The translations under genes and the position numbers were made by a program. DNA of 64,000 nt, from positions 48,597-112,596 of the forward strand of contig VRUJ01000007.1 of assembly GCA_019456165.1 (NCBI GenBank), in the 5' to 3' direction. Positions within the stretch are counted from its first letter, which is position 1, and every line of letters starts with the position of its first letter. Source of the DNA: Chloroflexota bacterium. GTDB lineage: Bacteria > Chloroflexota > Anaerolineae > Anaerolineales > UBA11579. Shown here piece after piece: positions 1 through 8,854 of the stretch. The notes under the pieces were generated by a model, which was not told the DNA's origin, ran no database searches, and saw only the letters and a program-made list of their open reading frames with translations.

Positions 1-939
1 TGTACATTCAAATTCCGATTCGAAGCTGCTGCCGCTGGACAAAGAGGTTGGTTCGGAGGGTGGGCTGTCGTCTACCCAACTGCTGATCTGGTATTCACCG
101 GGGGGCAGTTCTCCACTGGCCATTGTTCCAGGAGGGAGGTCGATCTGGCGGGTTTCTTGCCCGTCTATTAACCAGTGCCAGGTTTTTGTGCTACAGGTAT
201 TGGAAAAACTGAACGGGATGGGTTGGTTATCGAATTCTTGCCCCGATCCTCCTGAGCCATAACCGGACGTAATGCCGGGAGAGAAATCATCGGCTTCAGG
301 GGTTTCCGTTTCCCAGCGATCAAACTCTTCGTGGGTCATTGGGCGTGCCTGGCCAGGGGGCTGGTTAGGACCGGGTATCTCGGCCGCCTGCCCACCGATA
401 AGTTCGGTTATGCCAAGAGCATTGCTGAGTTCACAAAAACCTTCCAGGCAGGTGGCCAACATGGATTCGATTACATCATCGAAAGCCACACCCATCATGC
501 TGCCGCGTACAGCAGCTTTCCCTGAAGATGTCTCGACTTCAATATCACCGCCTCGCAATATTATCCATAATTCACCGAGGGCGAGTTGAATACGTGTGAT
601 TGGGTCATCTGGCTCAGGGCTTAGTTCGGATAATGTAAAAAGTGAATTACTGGACATACGCACGATTGTCCCCTCTGGCATTACATCTATGCGTGCCCGC
701 CCATTATCTAGAGTTTTAGCTTGACCCCCGACGTTAAGAGTTTCTCCTTCAACTGCTGGGCTAAAATCCGCATATTCCGAATCTCGTGCTTGAACTTCGT
801 CTTCGACCTCAAAAAAGACTGCGCTGCGTCCAGCTTCCCCAGTTTGGCTTTGCACCCCGATAACTCGGGTAGAGTCAGAAGTGCCGCAAGCGGACAAAAG
901 CAAGAGCATAATAATTGACAATTTGATTTTGAAAGTCAT
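1..939 (-). CDS. FecR-domain lipoprotein, 3' end beyond window
   Basis: The reading frame is open from the ATG at 937-939 to the window edge (313 codons, no stop). The N-terminus is a lipoprotein signal: a charged start, a hydrophobic run and a lipobox LSAC followed by GTSDS, so the mature protein should be lipid-anchored on the outside of the membrane. Residues ~60-160 carry a FecR-like region with an IDVMPEGTIVRM stretch and VRGSMMGVAF, the typical 'VRGT' end of FecR domains. The remainder is Pro/Ser/Gly-rich (ETPEADD, GSGGSG) and then forms a possible beta-rich domain with HWLIDG and GEYQISSWV. In other bacteria FecR domains sense or scaffold at the cell surface; no sigma factor is visible here, so the function is open. 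The visible part is convincing as a gene; its total length is unknown. Confidence 0.8.
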   Translation of the reverse strand, partial: MTFKIKLSIIMLLLLSACGTSDSTRVIGVQSQTGEAGRSAVFFEVEDEVQARDSEYADFSPAVEGETLNVGGQAKTLDNGRARIDVMPEGTIVRMSSNSLFTLSELSPEPDDPITRIQLALGELWIILRGGDIEVETSSGKAAVRGSMMGVAFDDVIESMLATCLEGFCELSNALGITELIGGQAAEIPGPNQPPGQARPMTHEEFDRWETETPEADDFSPGITSGYGSGGSGQEFDNQPIPFSFSNTCSTKTWHWLIDGQETRQIDLPPGTMASGELPPGEYQISSWVDDSPPSEPTSLSSGSSFESEFECT

Positions 940-1043
940 ATCAGTTCTTCCTTTTCCCTTAATAATAGATCGACAACTTATTTGCTGTTTCATCGGTGAA
1001 AAGACCTTAATATCTTGTCTATAACTTGATTATATATTAAAAC

Positions 1044-1078
1044 AAAAATGAGCTGCAATACTTTACAGCTCATTTTTT
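1044..1078 (-). terminator. Rho-independent terminator after ino1
   Basis: A 12-bp inverted repeat (arms 1044-1055 and 1067-1078, core ATGAGCTG/CAGCTCAT) with an 11-nt loop lies 15 nt beyond the inositol-phosphate synthase stop codon. On the minus strand the hairpin is followed by a T-rich tract. Confidence 0.85.
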
Positions 1079-1092
1079 TGAATTGAAAGGTA

Positions 1093-2175
1093 TTATTTCC
1101 CTTTGGCGATAAAATCCTCAGTCATCTGTCTTGCGACATCATCTGTGAATTGTTTTGGCGGAGTTTTCATGAAGTAAGATGAAGGCGCGATCAGAGCTCC
1201 AGACATTTTTCGGTTCAATGCTAATTTTGCGCAGCGTACTGCGTCGATTACAACCCCGGCTGAGTTAGGCGAATCCCAGACTTCAAGTTTGAGTTCAAGT
1301 TGGAGGGGTACATTTCCAAAAGCGCGGCCTTCCATGCGAATATGGCACCATTTCCGGTCGGTCAACCAGGGCACATAATCGCTCGGACCGACATGCACAT
1401 TTTCATCTCCAAGGTCATAGGGTAATTGACTAGTTACAGCATTGGTCTTGGATATCTTTTTTGATTCTAAGCGCTCGCGTTCCAACATGTTGTAGAAATC
1501 CATGTTTCCACCGAAATTCAACTGGTAAGTGTGATCAAGATGAACTCCCCGGTCATGAAATAAGTTTGTCAATACACGGTGGGTGATGGTTGCCCCAACT
1601 TGGCTCTTGATATCATCCCCAATGATTGGCAGGCCATGTTCTTCAAAGCGGTTGGCCCAATATTCTTGGCTGGCGATAAAAACTGGAATACAGTTGATGA
1701 AGGCGCATCCAGCCTCCAAAATTTGTTCCACGTACCATTTTGTAGCCATCTCCGAACCAACTGGTAAATAGCTGACGACAACGTCAGTAGAAGTATCCTT
1801 TAATATTTTTATAATATCGTCCGTGGGACCAGGGGCTTTATCGACTACTTTATAAAGGTATTTCCCCAGGCCGTCGTGAGTCATTCCTCGGTGCACTGGG
1901 ACTTTCAAGTGGGAGACATCCGTAAATTTGATCGTGTTATTGGGCTCTGCCCAGATTGCTTCGCTCAGGTCTTTGCCAACTTTACCGGCAACAACATCGA
2001 AAGCTGCCGAGAATTCAATATCTCGGATGTGATAGCCCCCTAAGTTAGCGTGCATTAAACCGGGGACGTCTGCATCTTCAGCCGCATCCTTATAAAATTC
2101 AACGCCTTGTACTAGCGAGGAGGCGCAGTTACCAACACCTATGATTGCGACGCGGACCTTGTCGTTCTTTGCCAT
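1093..2175 (-). CDS. ino1: Inositol-3-phosphate synthase
   Basis: A 360-residue protein of the compact actinobacterial/archaeal class. It should convert glucose 6-phosphate to 1L-myo-inositol 1-phosphate with NAD+, the first step to phosphatidylinositol-type lipids or inositol solutes. The N-terminal Rossmann motif [13 protein letters not shown] (with the usual GxGxxA/S spacing), the [10 protein letters not shown] block, PVFIAS and the [11 protein letters not shown] signature all match the family, and the length is normal. I chose the ATG at 2175 because GAAAGG lies about 8 nt upstream and the conserved NAD-binding strand begins a few residues later. A longer reading to 2286 would add a hydrophobic, non-conserved extension. 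It is transcribed alone and ends in the terminator at 1044-1078. Confidence 0.95.
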   Translation of the reverse strand: MAKNDKVRVAIIGVGNCASSLVQGVEFYKDAAEDADVPGLMHANLGGYHIRDIEFSAAFDVVAGKVGKDLSEAIWAEPNNTIKFTDVSHLKVPVHRGMTHDGLGKYLYKVVDKAPGPTDDIIKILKDTSTDVVVSYLPVGSEMATKWYVEQILEAGCAFINCIPVFIASQEYWANRFEEHGLPIIGDDIKSQVGATITHRVLTNLFHDRGVHLDHTYQLNFGGNMDFYNMLERERLESKKISKTNAVTSQLPYDLGDENVHVGPSDYVPWLTDRKWCHIRMEGRAFGNVPLQLELKLEVWDSPNSAGVVIDAVRCAKLALNRKMSGALIAPSSYFMKTPPKQFTDDVARQMTEDFIAKGK

Positions 2176-2208
2176 GTAGTTTTTCCTTTCAGCTATAAGA
2201 TAGCGGAT

Positions 2209-2214
2209 ATTATA
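2209..2214 (-). promoter_or_regulatory. Possible -10 element of ino1
   Basis: Perfect TATAAT on the minus strand, 33 nt upstream of the chosen ino1 start. No good -35 hexamer is seen 16-18 nt further upstream, so this is only a candidate. Confidence 0.35.
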
Positions 2215-2341
2215 ACTAATTACGTAGAAAATTAGGGAAAGGTTAGTAATGAAATGAAGGGGTAAGACTAATGAAGTTTTGAGCAACTAAAACTGATACT
2301 AGAAGAGATTCTCGATTTTATTGCGCATAGCCATAAAGCAA

Positions 2342-3430
2342 ATGATAATTGAACCTAAAATTTTCTTGATATTAAGTTTTGCAGTAGTCATCTCAAACTG
2401 TGGAATCGCGGATGGTCTTGTTGATGAGCAGAGCGATGCTTCCACGGAAAATAACCCTGAAACAAACCTGCAAACCCCCACGTTGTTGGGTGATACTGCT
2501 CCTGGGGAAACCACGCCTGGAAGCGCGACTCCAGTCCCGACTAATGCAAGGGTTGAAGATCCCAACGAATACAATTTTCCATTTTTGATACCTTTTGATG
2601 GCATTCGCCCAATCTACGATCCGGAATTCGTTAGCGCTGATCAATCCCCCTTGATCGATGAAGAATTAATTATTGGCGTTGCCTGGGGTGGAGAGGCTAA
2701 AGCGTATCCCATCACCGTCCTGCGTTTCCGTGAGATGGTGGATGATGAGCTGGCGGGTATTCCAACCCTGGTAACGTGGTGACCACTTTGCTACACCGGT
2801 CTCGTGCATGACCGGCGCATAGATGGTGAAACGCAAGTGTTTGGTAACGCGGGGGCGCTCTTCATGAATGCCATGACCTGGTATGACCACGCAACAGAAT
2901 CGATCTGGTCTCAACCTTGGGGACGTGCAATTCAGGGAGAAATGAAGGGAGTGCAATTGCACCTACTTCCCTCACAAGTTACTACTTGGGCGGCCTGGAA
3001 GACAGAACATCCGGAAACCCTGGTGATGACAAACGATGTAGATAAGGTAAGTTTTAGACAGGGGTTTAACGAAGACTTTGTTATTGGACTGCTGCTGGAT
3101 GGCTACAGTAAGGCCTATTATTATTTAGATGTGCAGGAAGTAGTTGTGGTCAATGATATGTTAGGGGATATTCCGGTTGTTATCTGGGCTGCAGATAATA
3201 ATTTTCACGCATTCGTCAGGCAGGTTGGGGATATGGTTTTAACTTTCGATCCCGTAGATGGTGGATTAAAAGATAGGGAAACGGGTACAATATGGAATGT
3301 AGCTTTGGGAATCGGGATGGCAGGATCGCTAGAAGGCGAGTTTCTCCTGCCTGTGCCCAGTACATCATCTTACGACTGGGCTTGGTTTGATTTTTATCCT
3401 GAAGCAGAATTCTATACTCCGGAAGGTTAA
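2342..3430 (+). CDS. DUF3179 lipoprotein with in-frame UGA (probable selenoprotein)
   Basis: One frame runs from ATG 2342 (or TTG 2321) to TAA at 3428-3430, broken only by a TGA at 2780-2782. With that codon read as selenocysteine (residue 147) the protein is 362 residues and shows the DUF3179 layout: a signal/lipobox-like start (VISNC), a low-complexity linker, then IIGVAWGGEAKAYP, VTW-U-PLC, a G-K/A-LxMN region, MTWYDHATESIWSQ and LPSQVTTW. A second, weaker repeat of the fold (FVIGLLLDGYSKAYY onward) lacks the redox motif. Known family members have Cys-Pro-Leu-Cys here, so the UGA sits exactly on the first cysteine and gives a UxxC redox pair. The downstream hairpin at 2796-2815 is placed like a bacterial SECIS. 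The deiodinase-like UGA gene starts 12 nt after the stop, so the two are probably co-transcribed. The biochemical role of DUF3179 is unknown to me. Confidence 0.85.
2796..2815 (+). promoter_or_regulatory. SECIS-like hairpin of first DUF3179 gene
   Basis: CCGGTC (2796-2801) pairs perfectly with GACCGG (2810-2815) around the loop TCGTGCAT. The stem starts 13 nt after the in-frame TGA, within the distance used by bacterial SelB-dependent SECIS elements, and the loop contains GU. The second DUF3179 gene has a hairpin starting at the same distance with different stem sequence. Confidence 0.7.
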
Positions 3431-3442
3431 ACCAGGAATATT

Positions 3443-4144
3443 ATGAACGATGCTGATTTGATTGCGCGCTACAACTATGATGAATTTGTCCCTGAAAAGT
3501 TTGGCCCTTGGATGAGGTTTGGGGAAAGTCCCCCGCTGGGTGAACCGGCCCCGGATTTCCACTTATGGGATTTGGAAGAAAAAGAGACATCATTAAAGGA
3601 GATCTGGTCTCAAAGCAAATATACAGTCGTCGAATTTGGCAGCTTTACTTGACCATATTGCGGGATGGCGGCGCCGTCCATGAATACAATCGCGGAGAAA
3701 TATGCCGATCAGGGGGTTGGCTCGATTTTTCTTTACACCCACGAGGCACATCCTGGTGAGATTTATCCACATCACACTTCTATGGAACAAAAACATCAAT
3801 TTGCGCGTGATTTACGAGATATCTTAGGTGTCACCCGTCCAATTTTCTTGGATGTTCTTGATGGGGTATGTCACCGCGCTTACGGCTCAATGCCTAACAT
3901 GACCTGGGTTTTCAACCGCAGCGGTATACCGGTATATAAAAGCGATTGGACGGATGTGAACAGTGTTGAACAGGCGTTAGAATATTTTATAGATGTTGCC
4001 AGGCGGCGCAGGGATGGGCAGCGCTTGGCTCCATTTCATGCAGAACGTCTGGATTACCGTGAGCAAGACCGGGAGGCATTCTACAAAGGGTTAGAGCGCA
4101 ATGGGCCAAAAGCGGTGACAGAATTTAAGGAAGCGTTTGGGTAA
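3443..4144 (+). CDS. Deiodinase-like thioredoxin-fold protein with in-frame UGA (probable selenoprotein)
   Basis: The frame runs from ATG 3443 (AGGA upstream) to TAA 4144 with a single TGA at 3650-3652. Read as selenocysteine (residue 70) it gives 233 residues. The context FGSFT-U-PYC matches the active site of iodothyronine-deiodinase-type proteins (FGSCTUPP), and after it come a thioredoxin-fold helix, FLYTHEAHPGE and a later NMTWVFNRSGIPVYK strand. The N-terminal part (GEPAPDFHLWDLEEKETSLKEI) resembles peroxiredoxin/redoxin starts. No signal peptide is visible, so it should be cytosolic unless exported otherwise. Bacterial deiodinase-like selenoproteins have been reported from marine metagenomes; their substrates are unknown and thyroid-hormone chemistry is not implied. 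It follows the DUF3179 gene by 12 nt, suggesting a shared redox process. Confidence 0.85.
3663..3679 (+). promoter_or_regulatory. SECIS-like hairpin of deiodinase-like gene
   Basis: GGATGGC (3663-3669) pairs with GCCGTCC (3673-3679), seven pairs including one G-U, around a 3-nt loop. If the last pair opens, the loop becomes CGGCG. The stem starts 10 nt after the TGA at 3650-3652. Confidence 0.6.
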
Positions 4145-4212
4145 ATAACCCCATAATCATCTTTATGAAGATGGAATCATCATAGTAGAATTTCCTGATC
4201 GGATTTCTCCCA

Positions 4213-5226
4213 TCATTCTGCTATTTCCCGTATCAATCTAGGACCCCGAAATACCAAGCCGCTAAATATCTGAACCAGGATTGCTCCTGCCTCAAGTTTT
4301 TCTTTGGCTTCATTCGCGCTCATAATCCCGCCAGCCGCGATGATTGGCAGCCTGCCTTGTGAGCGTAGGTGAATTTTCTTAATGATTTCTGTACTGGATG
4401 AAGTAAGGGGCTTTCCGCTTAACCCTCCTTGCTGATTACGTTCAGACGATATTAAGTTTCCTCGCGCAGTAGTCGTGTTCGTTGCGATGATACCATCCAC
4501 ACCGCTACCTAGGATTGCTTCAAGCGCATCTTCTAATTCTTGATCTGTAAGATCCGGTGAGATCTTGACTAATAGGGGAATATTTTTATCAAGGTCCTTG
4601 GATTTTTGATCTCGCGCTATTACGATATCGGCTAATAAGCTATTTAGGTGATCGCGATTTTGGAGACGACGCAAGCCAATTGTGTTAGGCGAACTGATGT
4701 TGATGGCTAAATAATCTGCTATGGGGGCAAACGTGTTTATTAAAGTTACATAATTTAAAGCTGCATTTTCGATGGATGTCTCTTTTCCCTTACCGATATT
4801 CACTCCAAGTATCAATCCCCGGGGCTTTCCGCCTTGAAGTTGGCGGAGCACAAACTGCGCGCCGCGTCCCGGAAATCCCATACGATTGATAATTGCATGA
4901 TCTTCAGGGAGACGGAAAATACGGGGTTTTGGGTTGCCTTCTTGGGGTAAGGGAGTGATAGTTCCGATTTCGATGTGGCCGAAGCCCAGACAGGCCAATC
5001 CCCGCCATGCTAATCCGTCTTTATCGTATCCCGCAGCCAGACCAATTTTATTCTTGAAGGTTAGGCCAAAAGCTTGAACGGGTTTAGTCGCTTGCGGAGC
5101 AAATAACTGCCGTACAAAACCGCGCAGGGGAGCTAGAGCCCCAACCAAACGCATTAGGCCAAGCGTGTAGTTATGTACTTTTTCAGGATCAAACTTAAAA
5201 AGGATCGGTCGTAGGAGTTGGTACAT
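4213..5226 (-). CDS. pyrD: Dihydroorotate dehydrogenase, class 2
   Basis: A 337-residue FMN enzyme oxidising dihydroorotate to orotate. The long N-terminal membrane-associating helical region (YQLLRPILFKFDPEKVHNYTL) and the catalytic-serine context INISSPNT identify the quinone-dependent class 2 type, so electrons should go to membrane quinone and not to NAD or fumarate. Other matches are GLAAGYDKDG, GFGHIEIGTITP, NRMGFPG, the LLVKISPDL lysine strand, IATNTT and AAGGI. The start codon overlaps the stop of pyrFE by one base (TAATG), implying translational coupling. It is the last gene of the pyrimidine operon. The product of class 2 PyrD feeds the OPRT domain encoded immediately upstream. Confidence 0.95.
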   Translation of the reverse strand: MYQLLRPILFKFDPEKVHNYTLGLMRLVGALAPLRGFVRQLFAPQATKPVQAFGLTFKNKIGLAAGYDKDGLAWRGLACLGFGHIEIGTITPLPQEGNPKPRIFRLPEDHAIINRMGFPGRGAQFVLRQLQGGKPRGLILGVNIGKGKETSIENAALNYVTLINTFAPIADYLAINISSPNTIGLRRLQNRDHLNSLLADIVIARDQKSKDLDKNIPLLVKISPDLTDQELEDALEAILGSGVDGIIATNTTTARGNLISSERNQQGGLSGKPLTSSSTEIIKKIHLRSQGRLPIIAAGGIMSANEAKEKLEAGAILVQIFSGLVFRGPRLIREIAE

Positions 5227-6635
5227 TACCGATTTGATGCAGATTCTTTAATAAAATTAATAACTTTTACCATTTCATCAGCGGTTATTTGTCCTTGGTT
5301 CTTTAGATAGGTTACGAGTTCTGCCAAGCCGAATACTGCATGCAGCCGGTAGCCAGCCTCAGCCAAAGCCTCCTTAGCGCCGGACTCACGGTCGATGAGG
5401 ACCACAATATCTTTTACCTTCAATCCAGCATTTTCAAGTTTTTCAAAAGCTTCAAACTTGGTGCCGCCTGTAGTTGTCAAATCGTCGATGACTACAACCT
5501 TTTCACCTGTTTTAAATTCCCCTTCAATTTCCGCTTTGGCGCCATATTCCTTTACTTCTTTGCGCGGATATATCATCGGCCAATTACCTCCCAAGCTCAC
5601 CGCAGTCCCGATAGGTAAGCCGGCGTATGGTATAGCCGCAATCCTATCAAATGTAAATCCCTTTAGAATATCTTGGTAGGCTTTTGCAACTTGCGTGAGC
5701 AGGTTTGGGTAGCTGGCGAGTTGGCGTAAATCAATATAAATTGGCGATTCGAGGCCTGATTTGAGGGTAAATTGGCCAAATTTGACGCATCCAGCCTCAA
5801 ATAAGTTTTGAGCAAGTTTCCCTAGAATTTTGGGTTCAGCTTTTGAGCCTCTGTTTTTGCGTGCTTGGTTTATGGCCTCTCGAATTGAATTCGCTGCCTC
5901 TCCAGGGTCTTCCGCTCTTGATATCCCACGTGATACCGGAACGAGCAGACCTAAGCCATCTGTTCGCAGTCCAGCTTGAACCGCGGTTAGTAAATCAGCT
6001 CCCTGTGCGCCAACTCCTGGGGCCAATATCCACATATTTGGAGCTAAACCGCGAATTTCTGAGAGAGCCTCAGGGTGGGTGGCGCCTACGACCAATCCTA
6101 AATTATCCTTGGTGTTCCAGCCTAGGGCAAGTTGCGCGATGTGTTCGTATAATTTCAGTCCAGATTGCAAGGTTTCTGTTTGTATATCGTTGGAACCAGG
6201 ATTTGAGGTTTTGCAGAGCAGGAACACCCCTTTTTCCGAGTCTTGCAAGAAAGGTGAAATCGAATCTGCTCCCAGGTATGGACTGATAGTAACTGCATCG
6301 GCTTGGATGATCTCAAAAACGGCCTGAGCATAAGCCTGCGCTGTTGATGAGATATCGCCTCGTTTTGCGTCAAGGATAACTGGGATTTCATCGGGGACAG
6401 CTGCGATCACATCTAGCAAAGCAGTCATTCCGCCTGGGCCAAGAGCTTCAAAGAAGGCGCTGTTTGGTTTGAATGCAACTGCGAGCCCTGAGGTAGCTTC
6501 AATTAGATTGAGACAAAACTCTTTGGCTGCCTGAGGGGTATTTTCTTTTAAATCTGCCGGATGGGGATCTAGACCGACGCATAATAATGAGTCAATCTTG
6601 CTAGCGCGCTCTTCCAATCGAGAGAAAAATGACAT
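5226..6635 (-). CDS. pyrFE: Fused orotidine-5'-phosphate decarboxylase / orotate phosphoribosyltransferase
   Basis: A bifunctional 469-residue protein catalysing the last two steps to UMP. Residues ~1-270 are a type 2 (PyrF2) OMP decarboxylase: LLCVGLDPHPADL, VAFKPNSAFFEALG, the VILDAKRGDISSTAQ catalytic Asp-Lys loop, and APGVGAQG. Residues ~275-469 are orotate phosphoribosyltransferase with PIYIDLRQL, the Lys-rich RKEVKEYG loop and the PRPP-binding VVVIDDLTTTGGTK. The order decarboxylase-then-transferase is the reverse of the eukaryotic UMP synthase. Fusion channels OMP between the two sites. It sits 15 nt after pyrB and overlaps pyrD by one base. The stretch upstream of the start (AGAAG) is a weak ribosome-binding site. 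Confidence 0.93.
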   Translation of the reverse strand: MSFFSRLEERASKIDSLLCVGLDPHPADLKENTPQAAKEFCLNLIEATSGLAVAFKPNSAFFEALGPGGMTALLDVIAAVPDEIPVILDAKRGDISSTAQAYAQAVFEIIQADAVTISPYLGADSISPFLQDSEKGVFLLCKTSNPGSNDIQTETLQSGLKLYEHIAQLALGWNTKDNLGLVVGATHPEALSEIRGLAPNMWILAPGVGAQGADLLTAVQAGLRTDGLGLLVPVSRGISRAEDPGEAANSIREAINQARKNRGSKAEPKILGKLAQNLFEAGCVKFGQFTLKSGLESPIYIDLRQLASYPNLLTQVAKAYQDILKGFTFDRIAAIPYAGLPIGTAVSLGGNWPMIYPRKEVKEYGAKAEIEGEFKTGEKVVVIDDLTTTGGTKFEAFEKLENAGLKVKDIVVLIDRESGAKEALAEAGYRLHAVFGLAELVTYLKNQGQITADEMVKVINFIKESASNR

Positions 6636-6650
6636 CTTCTAATTCACTAT

Positions 6651-7634
6651 CTATGCTTTTCCCAACACCAAAGCCAATAATGCCATACGGACATACAGAC
6701 CATATTCCATTTGGCGGAAATAAGCGGCGCGTGGATCATCGTCAAATTCCATGCTGATTTCGCCAACACGGGGCAGGGGATGCATTACGATCATTTTTTC
6801 TTTTGCTTTCTTCATAATATCGGGATCAATCACGTAGGAGCCTTTTATACTCTCGTAGTCTTTTTGATCTTCAAAGCGTTCCTTCTGTACCCGAGTGACA
6901 TATAACACATCCGTCTCTGGGAGGATCTCATCAAAATTCTCGGTCTCATTCTGGGGAATATTCTTTTCGTTGATTTCTGCGATGATCTCCGAAGGCATGC
7001 GCAGGATGGGGGGAGAAACATAGTTGAGTTTGACATCGAAGAGGGAGAGCAGCCTGGAAAGTGAATGGACGGTCCTGCCATATTTAAGGTCGCCCAGCAT
7101 GGTGACGGTTTTCCCATTCGGATCTCCGAGTTCCTCGAAAATGGTATATAAGTCCAAGAGCGCTTGGGTGGGGTGTTCTCCAACCCCGTCTCCAGCATTG
7201 ATAATGGGCTTTTTGGCATATTTTGCCGCCAAAGCCGAAGCTCCGACTTCAGGGTGACGCAGGACAATTACATCCACGTAACATTCTAAAGTCCGGATCG
7301 TATCGGGGAGCGATTCGCCTTTGGAAACGGATGAGTATTTGACCTCATTTATTGGAATTAGGCTGCCCCCAAGCCTTTCCATGGCTGCCGTGAAGGATGA
7401 TGAAGTGCGCGTAGATGGTTCGTAGAATAAATTTGCCAGTATTTTTCCTTTTAGTAAGTCAAAAGTTCCAACTCGAGCGACCATTTCTCGCATTTCATGC
7501 GCTACCCCGAAGATATAGATCAAATCTTCTTGGGAGAATTGATTTACCGAGAGGATATCCTGTTTGTAAAAACGTGTTCCTTGATGGTCGCCAAATGGTA
7601 GGTATATATTCTGAGCGGATTTTTCTAAGACCAT
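6651..7634 (-). CDS. pyrB: Aspartate carbamoyltransferase catalytic chain
   Basis: A 327-residue enzyme joining carbamoyl phosphate and aspartate, the committed step of pyrimidine synthesis. The carbamoyl-phosphate loop [11 protein letters not shown] is intact, as are the mobile-loop region [12 protein letters not shown], the [11 protein letters not shown] helix and MHPLPR near the C-terminus. The product should be the cytosolic catalytic trimer. No pyrI-type regulatory chain is found in the window, so control may be at transcription (see the leader at 8721-8882). A clear AGGAG lies just before the ATG. It follows pyrC by 9 nt in the same operon. Confidence 0.95.
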   Translation of the reverse strand: MVLEKSAQNIYLPFGDHQGTRFYKQDILSVNQFSQEDLIYIFGVAHEMREMVARVGTFDLLKGKILANLFYEPSTRTSSSFTAAMERLGGSLIPINEVKYSSVSKGESLPDTIRTLECYVDVIVLRHPEVGASALAAKYAKKPIINAGDGVGEHPTQALLDLYTIFEELGDPNGKTVTMLGDLKYGRTVHSLSRLLSLFDVKLNYVSPPILRMPSEIIAEINEKNIPQNETENFDEILPETDVLYVTRVQKERFEDQKDYESIKGSYVIDPDIMKKAKEKMIVMHPLPRVGEISMEFDDDPRAAYFRQMEYGLYVRMALLALVLGKA

Positions 7635-7643
7635 GATTTTCTC

Positions 7644-8714
7644 CTAGGTTGATTGGGTGCGTAAGTTTCTTCCTGTTCCAGGCTTTGCGGATATTCTTCC
7701 ATCTTTAAAAACCTCGTGATTGCGCAACACGACTCTAAACACGCGTCCCCTAACCTGCATACCCTCAAAGGGTGTCCATCCGCAGCGAGTAAATGTCTCG
7801 TCAGCGCGGATTTCCCAAGTTGTATCTGGATCTATTTCAATGAAAGTTTCGGGTTGTTCAGCGAGATTGAATATTTTTCGAGGATTGGTATGCAGCTTAT
7901 TAATCAAGTCATCGATTGACAGCCGCCCCTCATGAACGGCAGTTAAAAGGAGCGGCAAAGCAGTTTCAAGACCTGGAAAACCAGGAGGTGGATTGGCGCC
8001 GTCTTTTTCCTGGAGGGTATGTGGTGCATGGTCGGTTGCAAAGCAGTCGATCACATCCATGTTTTCCCAGAGTGCATCTCGGTCGGTTGGACTGGCAAGA
8101 ACTGGACGCACCTCACTCCTTCCTGGGCCGAGATGGTTTATATCCTCAGCGGTGAGGAATAAATGATGTGGGGTTACCTCGCACGTGACCGGTAAACCGC
8201 GCTCCTTGGCCGTCTTAATTACCAGAATTTCATCTTTCCTCGAGACGTGACATATATGGATGGGCCGATCATATAAATGTGCCAATAAAATTGAGGCTGC
8301 CATTGTCGGACCTTCGGCATGCACTGCAATTGGTAATTCCTTCGGCCAATATTGAAAGTGGGATATCCATTGAGCCATGTCACCAAGTTGCAATTCACCG
8401 TAGGTCGAATCAAGGTACATTTTTAGCCCTGCTGTTTTGGGAGAAAGTAAAGAAATTTTTTCAGCATTGTCTGACCCTGCACCAATAAATTGTGCGAAGT
8501 CACATCTTGCTTTATTCTCAGCTTCCTTTAGCGACAAATTTAGGGTTTTATTATCCATCACCGCAGGATTTGTATTCGGCATAGCAAAGATTGTGGTAAA
8601 TCCTCCAGCCAGCGCAGCTGATGTCCCTGAATCCCAATCCTCTTTATGAATAGCGCCTGGCTCGCGCATATGGGTATGTATATCAATTAATCCGGGAAGT
8701 TTTAATTTGCTCAT
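7644..8714 (-). CDS. pyrC: Dihydroorotase
   Basis: A 356-residue zinc amidohydrolase closing carbamoyl aspartate to dihydroorotate. The metal motif DIHTHMREPG starts at residue ~12. The carbamylated-lysine strand is AGLKMYLDST, further metal ligands are HAEGP and HICHVS, and the catalytic Asp is in FATDHAPHT. The protein is shorter than the usual ~425-residue class I enzymes and resembles the compact CAD-type domain. The start is seven nt after the T-tract of an intrinsic terminator and has no Shine-Dalgarno sequence, so expression depends on read-through of the attenuator and perhaps on re-initiation after the leader ORF. First structural gene of pyrC-pyrB-pyrFE-pyrD. Confidence 0.93.
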   Translation of the reverse strand: MSKLKLPGLIDIHTHMREPGAIHKEDWDSGTSAALAGGFTTIFAMPNTNPAVMDNKTLNLSLKEAENKARCDFAQFIGAGSDNAEKISLLSPKTAGLKMYLDSTYGELQLGDMAQWISHFQYWPKELPIAVHAEGPTMAASILLAHLYDRPIHICHVSRKDEILVIKTAKERGLPVTCEVTPHHLFLTAEDINHLGPGRSEVRPVLASPTDRDALWENMDVIDCFATDHAPHTLQEKDGANPPPGFPGLETALPLLLTAVHEGRLSIDDLINKLHTNPRKIFNLAEQPETFIEIDPDTTWEIRADETFTRCGWTPFEGMQVRGRVFRVVLRNHEVFKDGRISAKPGTGRNLRTQST

Positions 8715-8720
8715 CGTAAT

Positions 8721-8748
8721 AAAAAAAAAGAGCCTTCAAAAGGCTCTT
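8721..8748 (-). terminator. Intrinsic terminator in pyr leader (attenuator)
   Basis: A perfect 9-bp stem (8728-8736 with 8740-8748, core AGAGCCTT) with a 3-nt loop is followed on the minus strand by nine T residues and then the pyrC start codon. No gene upstream on this strand needs terminating, so it most likely controls entry into the pyr operon. Confidence 0.8.
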
Positions 8749-8846
8749 GGTGAAATCAGTATTATTACCGCTGGTTTGAGAGTTTGCGGTCCACCTGGAT
8801 GTTGGTGTTTGGTGGTTTTTGGAGACCAATATTTATGAGTTTCCAT
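8736..8846 (-). CDS. Putative pyr leader peptide (36 aa)
   Basis: An ATG-initiated 36-codon frame begins METHKYWSPKTTK and ends PRAF, with its TGA (8736-8738) inside the terminator hairpin. The ATG lies only 8 nt downstream of the predicted -10 element, so the message would be nearly leaderless. A ribosome reaching the stop codon would cover the terminator stem, the same geometry as the E. coli pyrBI leader peptide. The peptide is unusually rich in Lys, His, Pro and Thr and matches no family I know. Coding status is inferred from position only. Confidence 0.45.
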   Translation of the reverse strand: METHKYWSPKTTKHQHPGGPQTLKPAVIILISPRAF

Positions 8847-8854
8847 TTTGCACT

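Noticed and set aside
2780-2782. UGA in the DUF3179 gene as a simple nonsense mutation or sequencing error
   Set aside because: The same codon position is UGA in the second diverged copy, both precede similarly placed hairpins, and the residue is a conserved redox Cys in the family.
8749-8846. PyrR-binding anti-antiterminator in the pyr leader
   Set aside because: I could not find the conserved PyrR loop pattern and no pyrR gene is in the window; the leader-ORF layout explains the terminator better.
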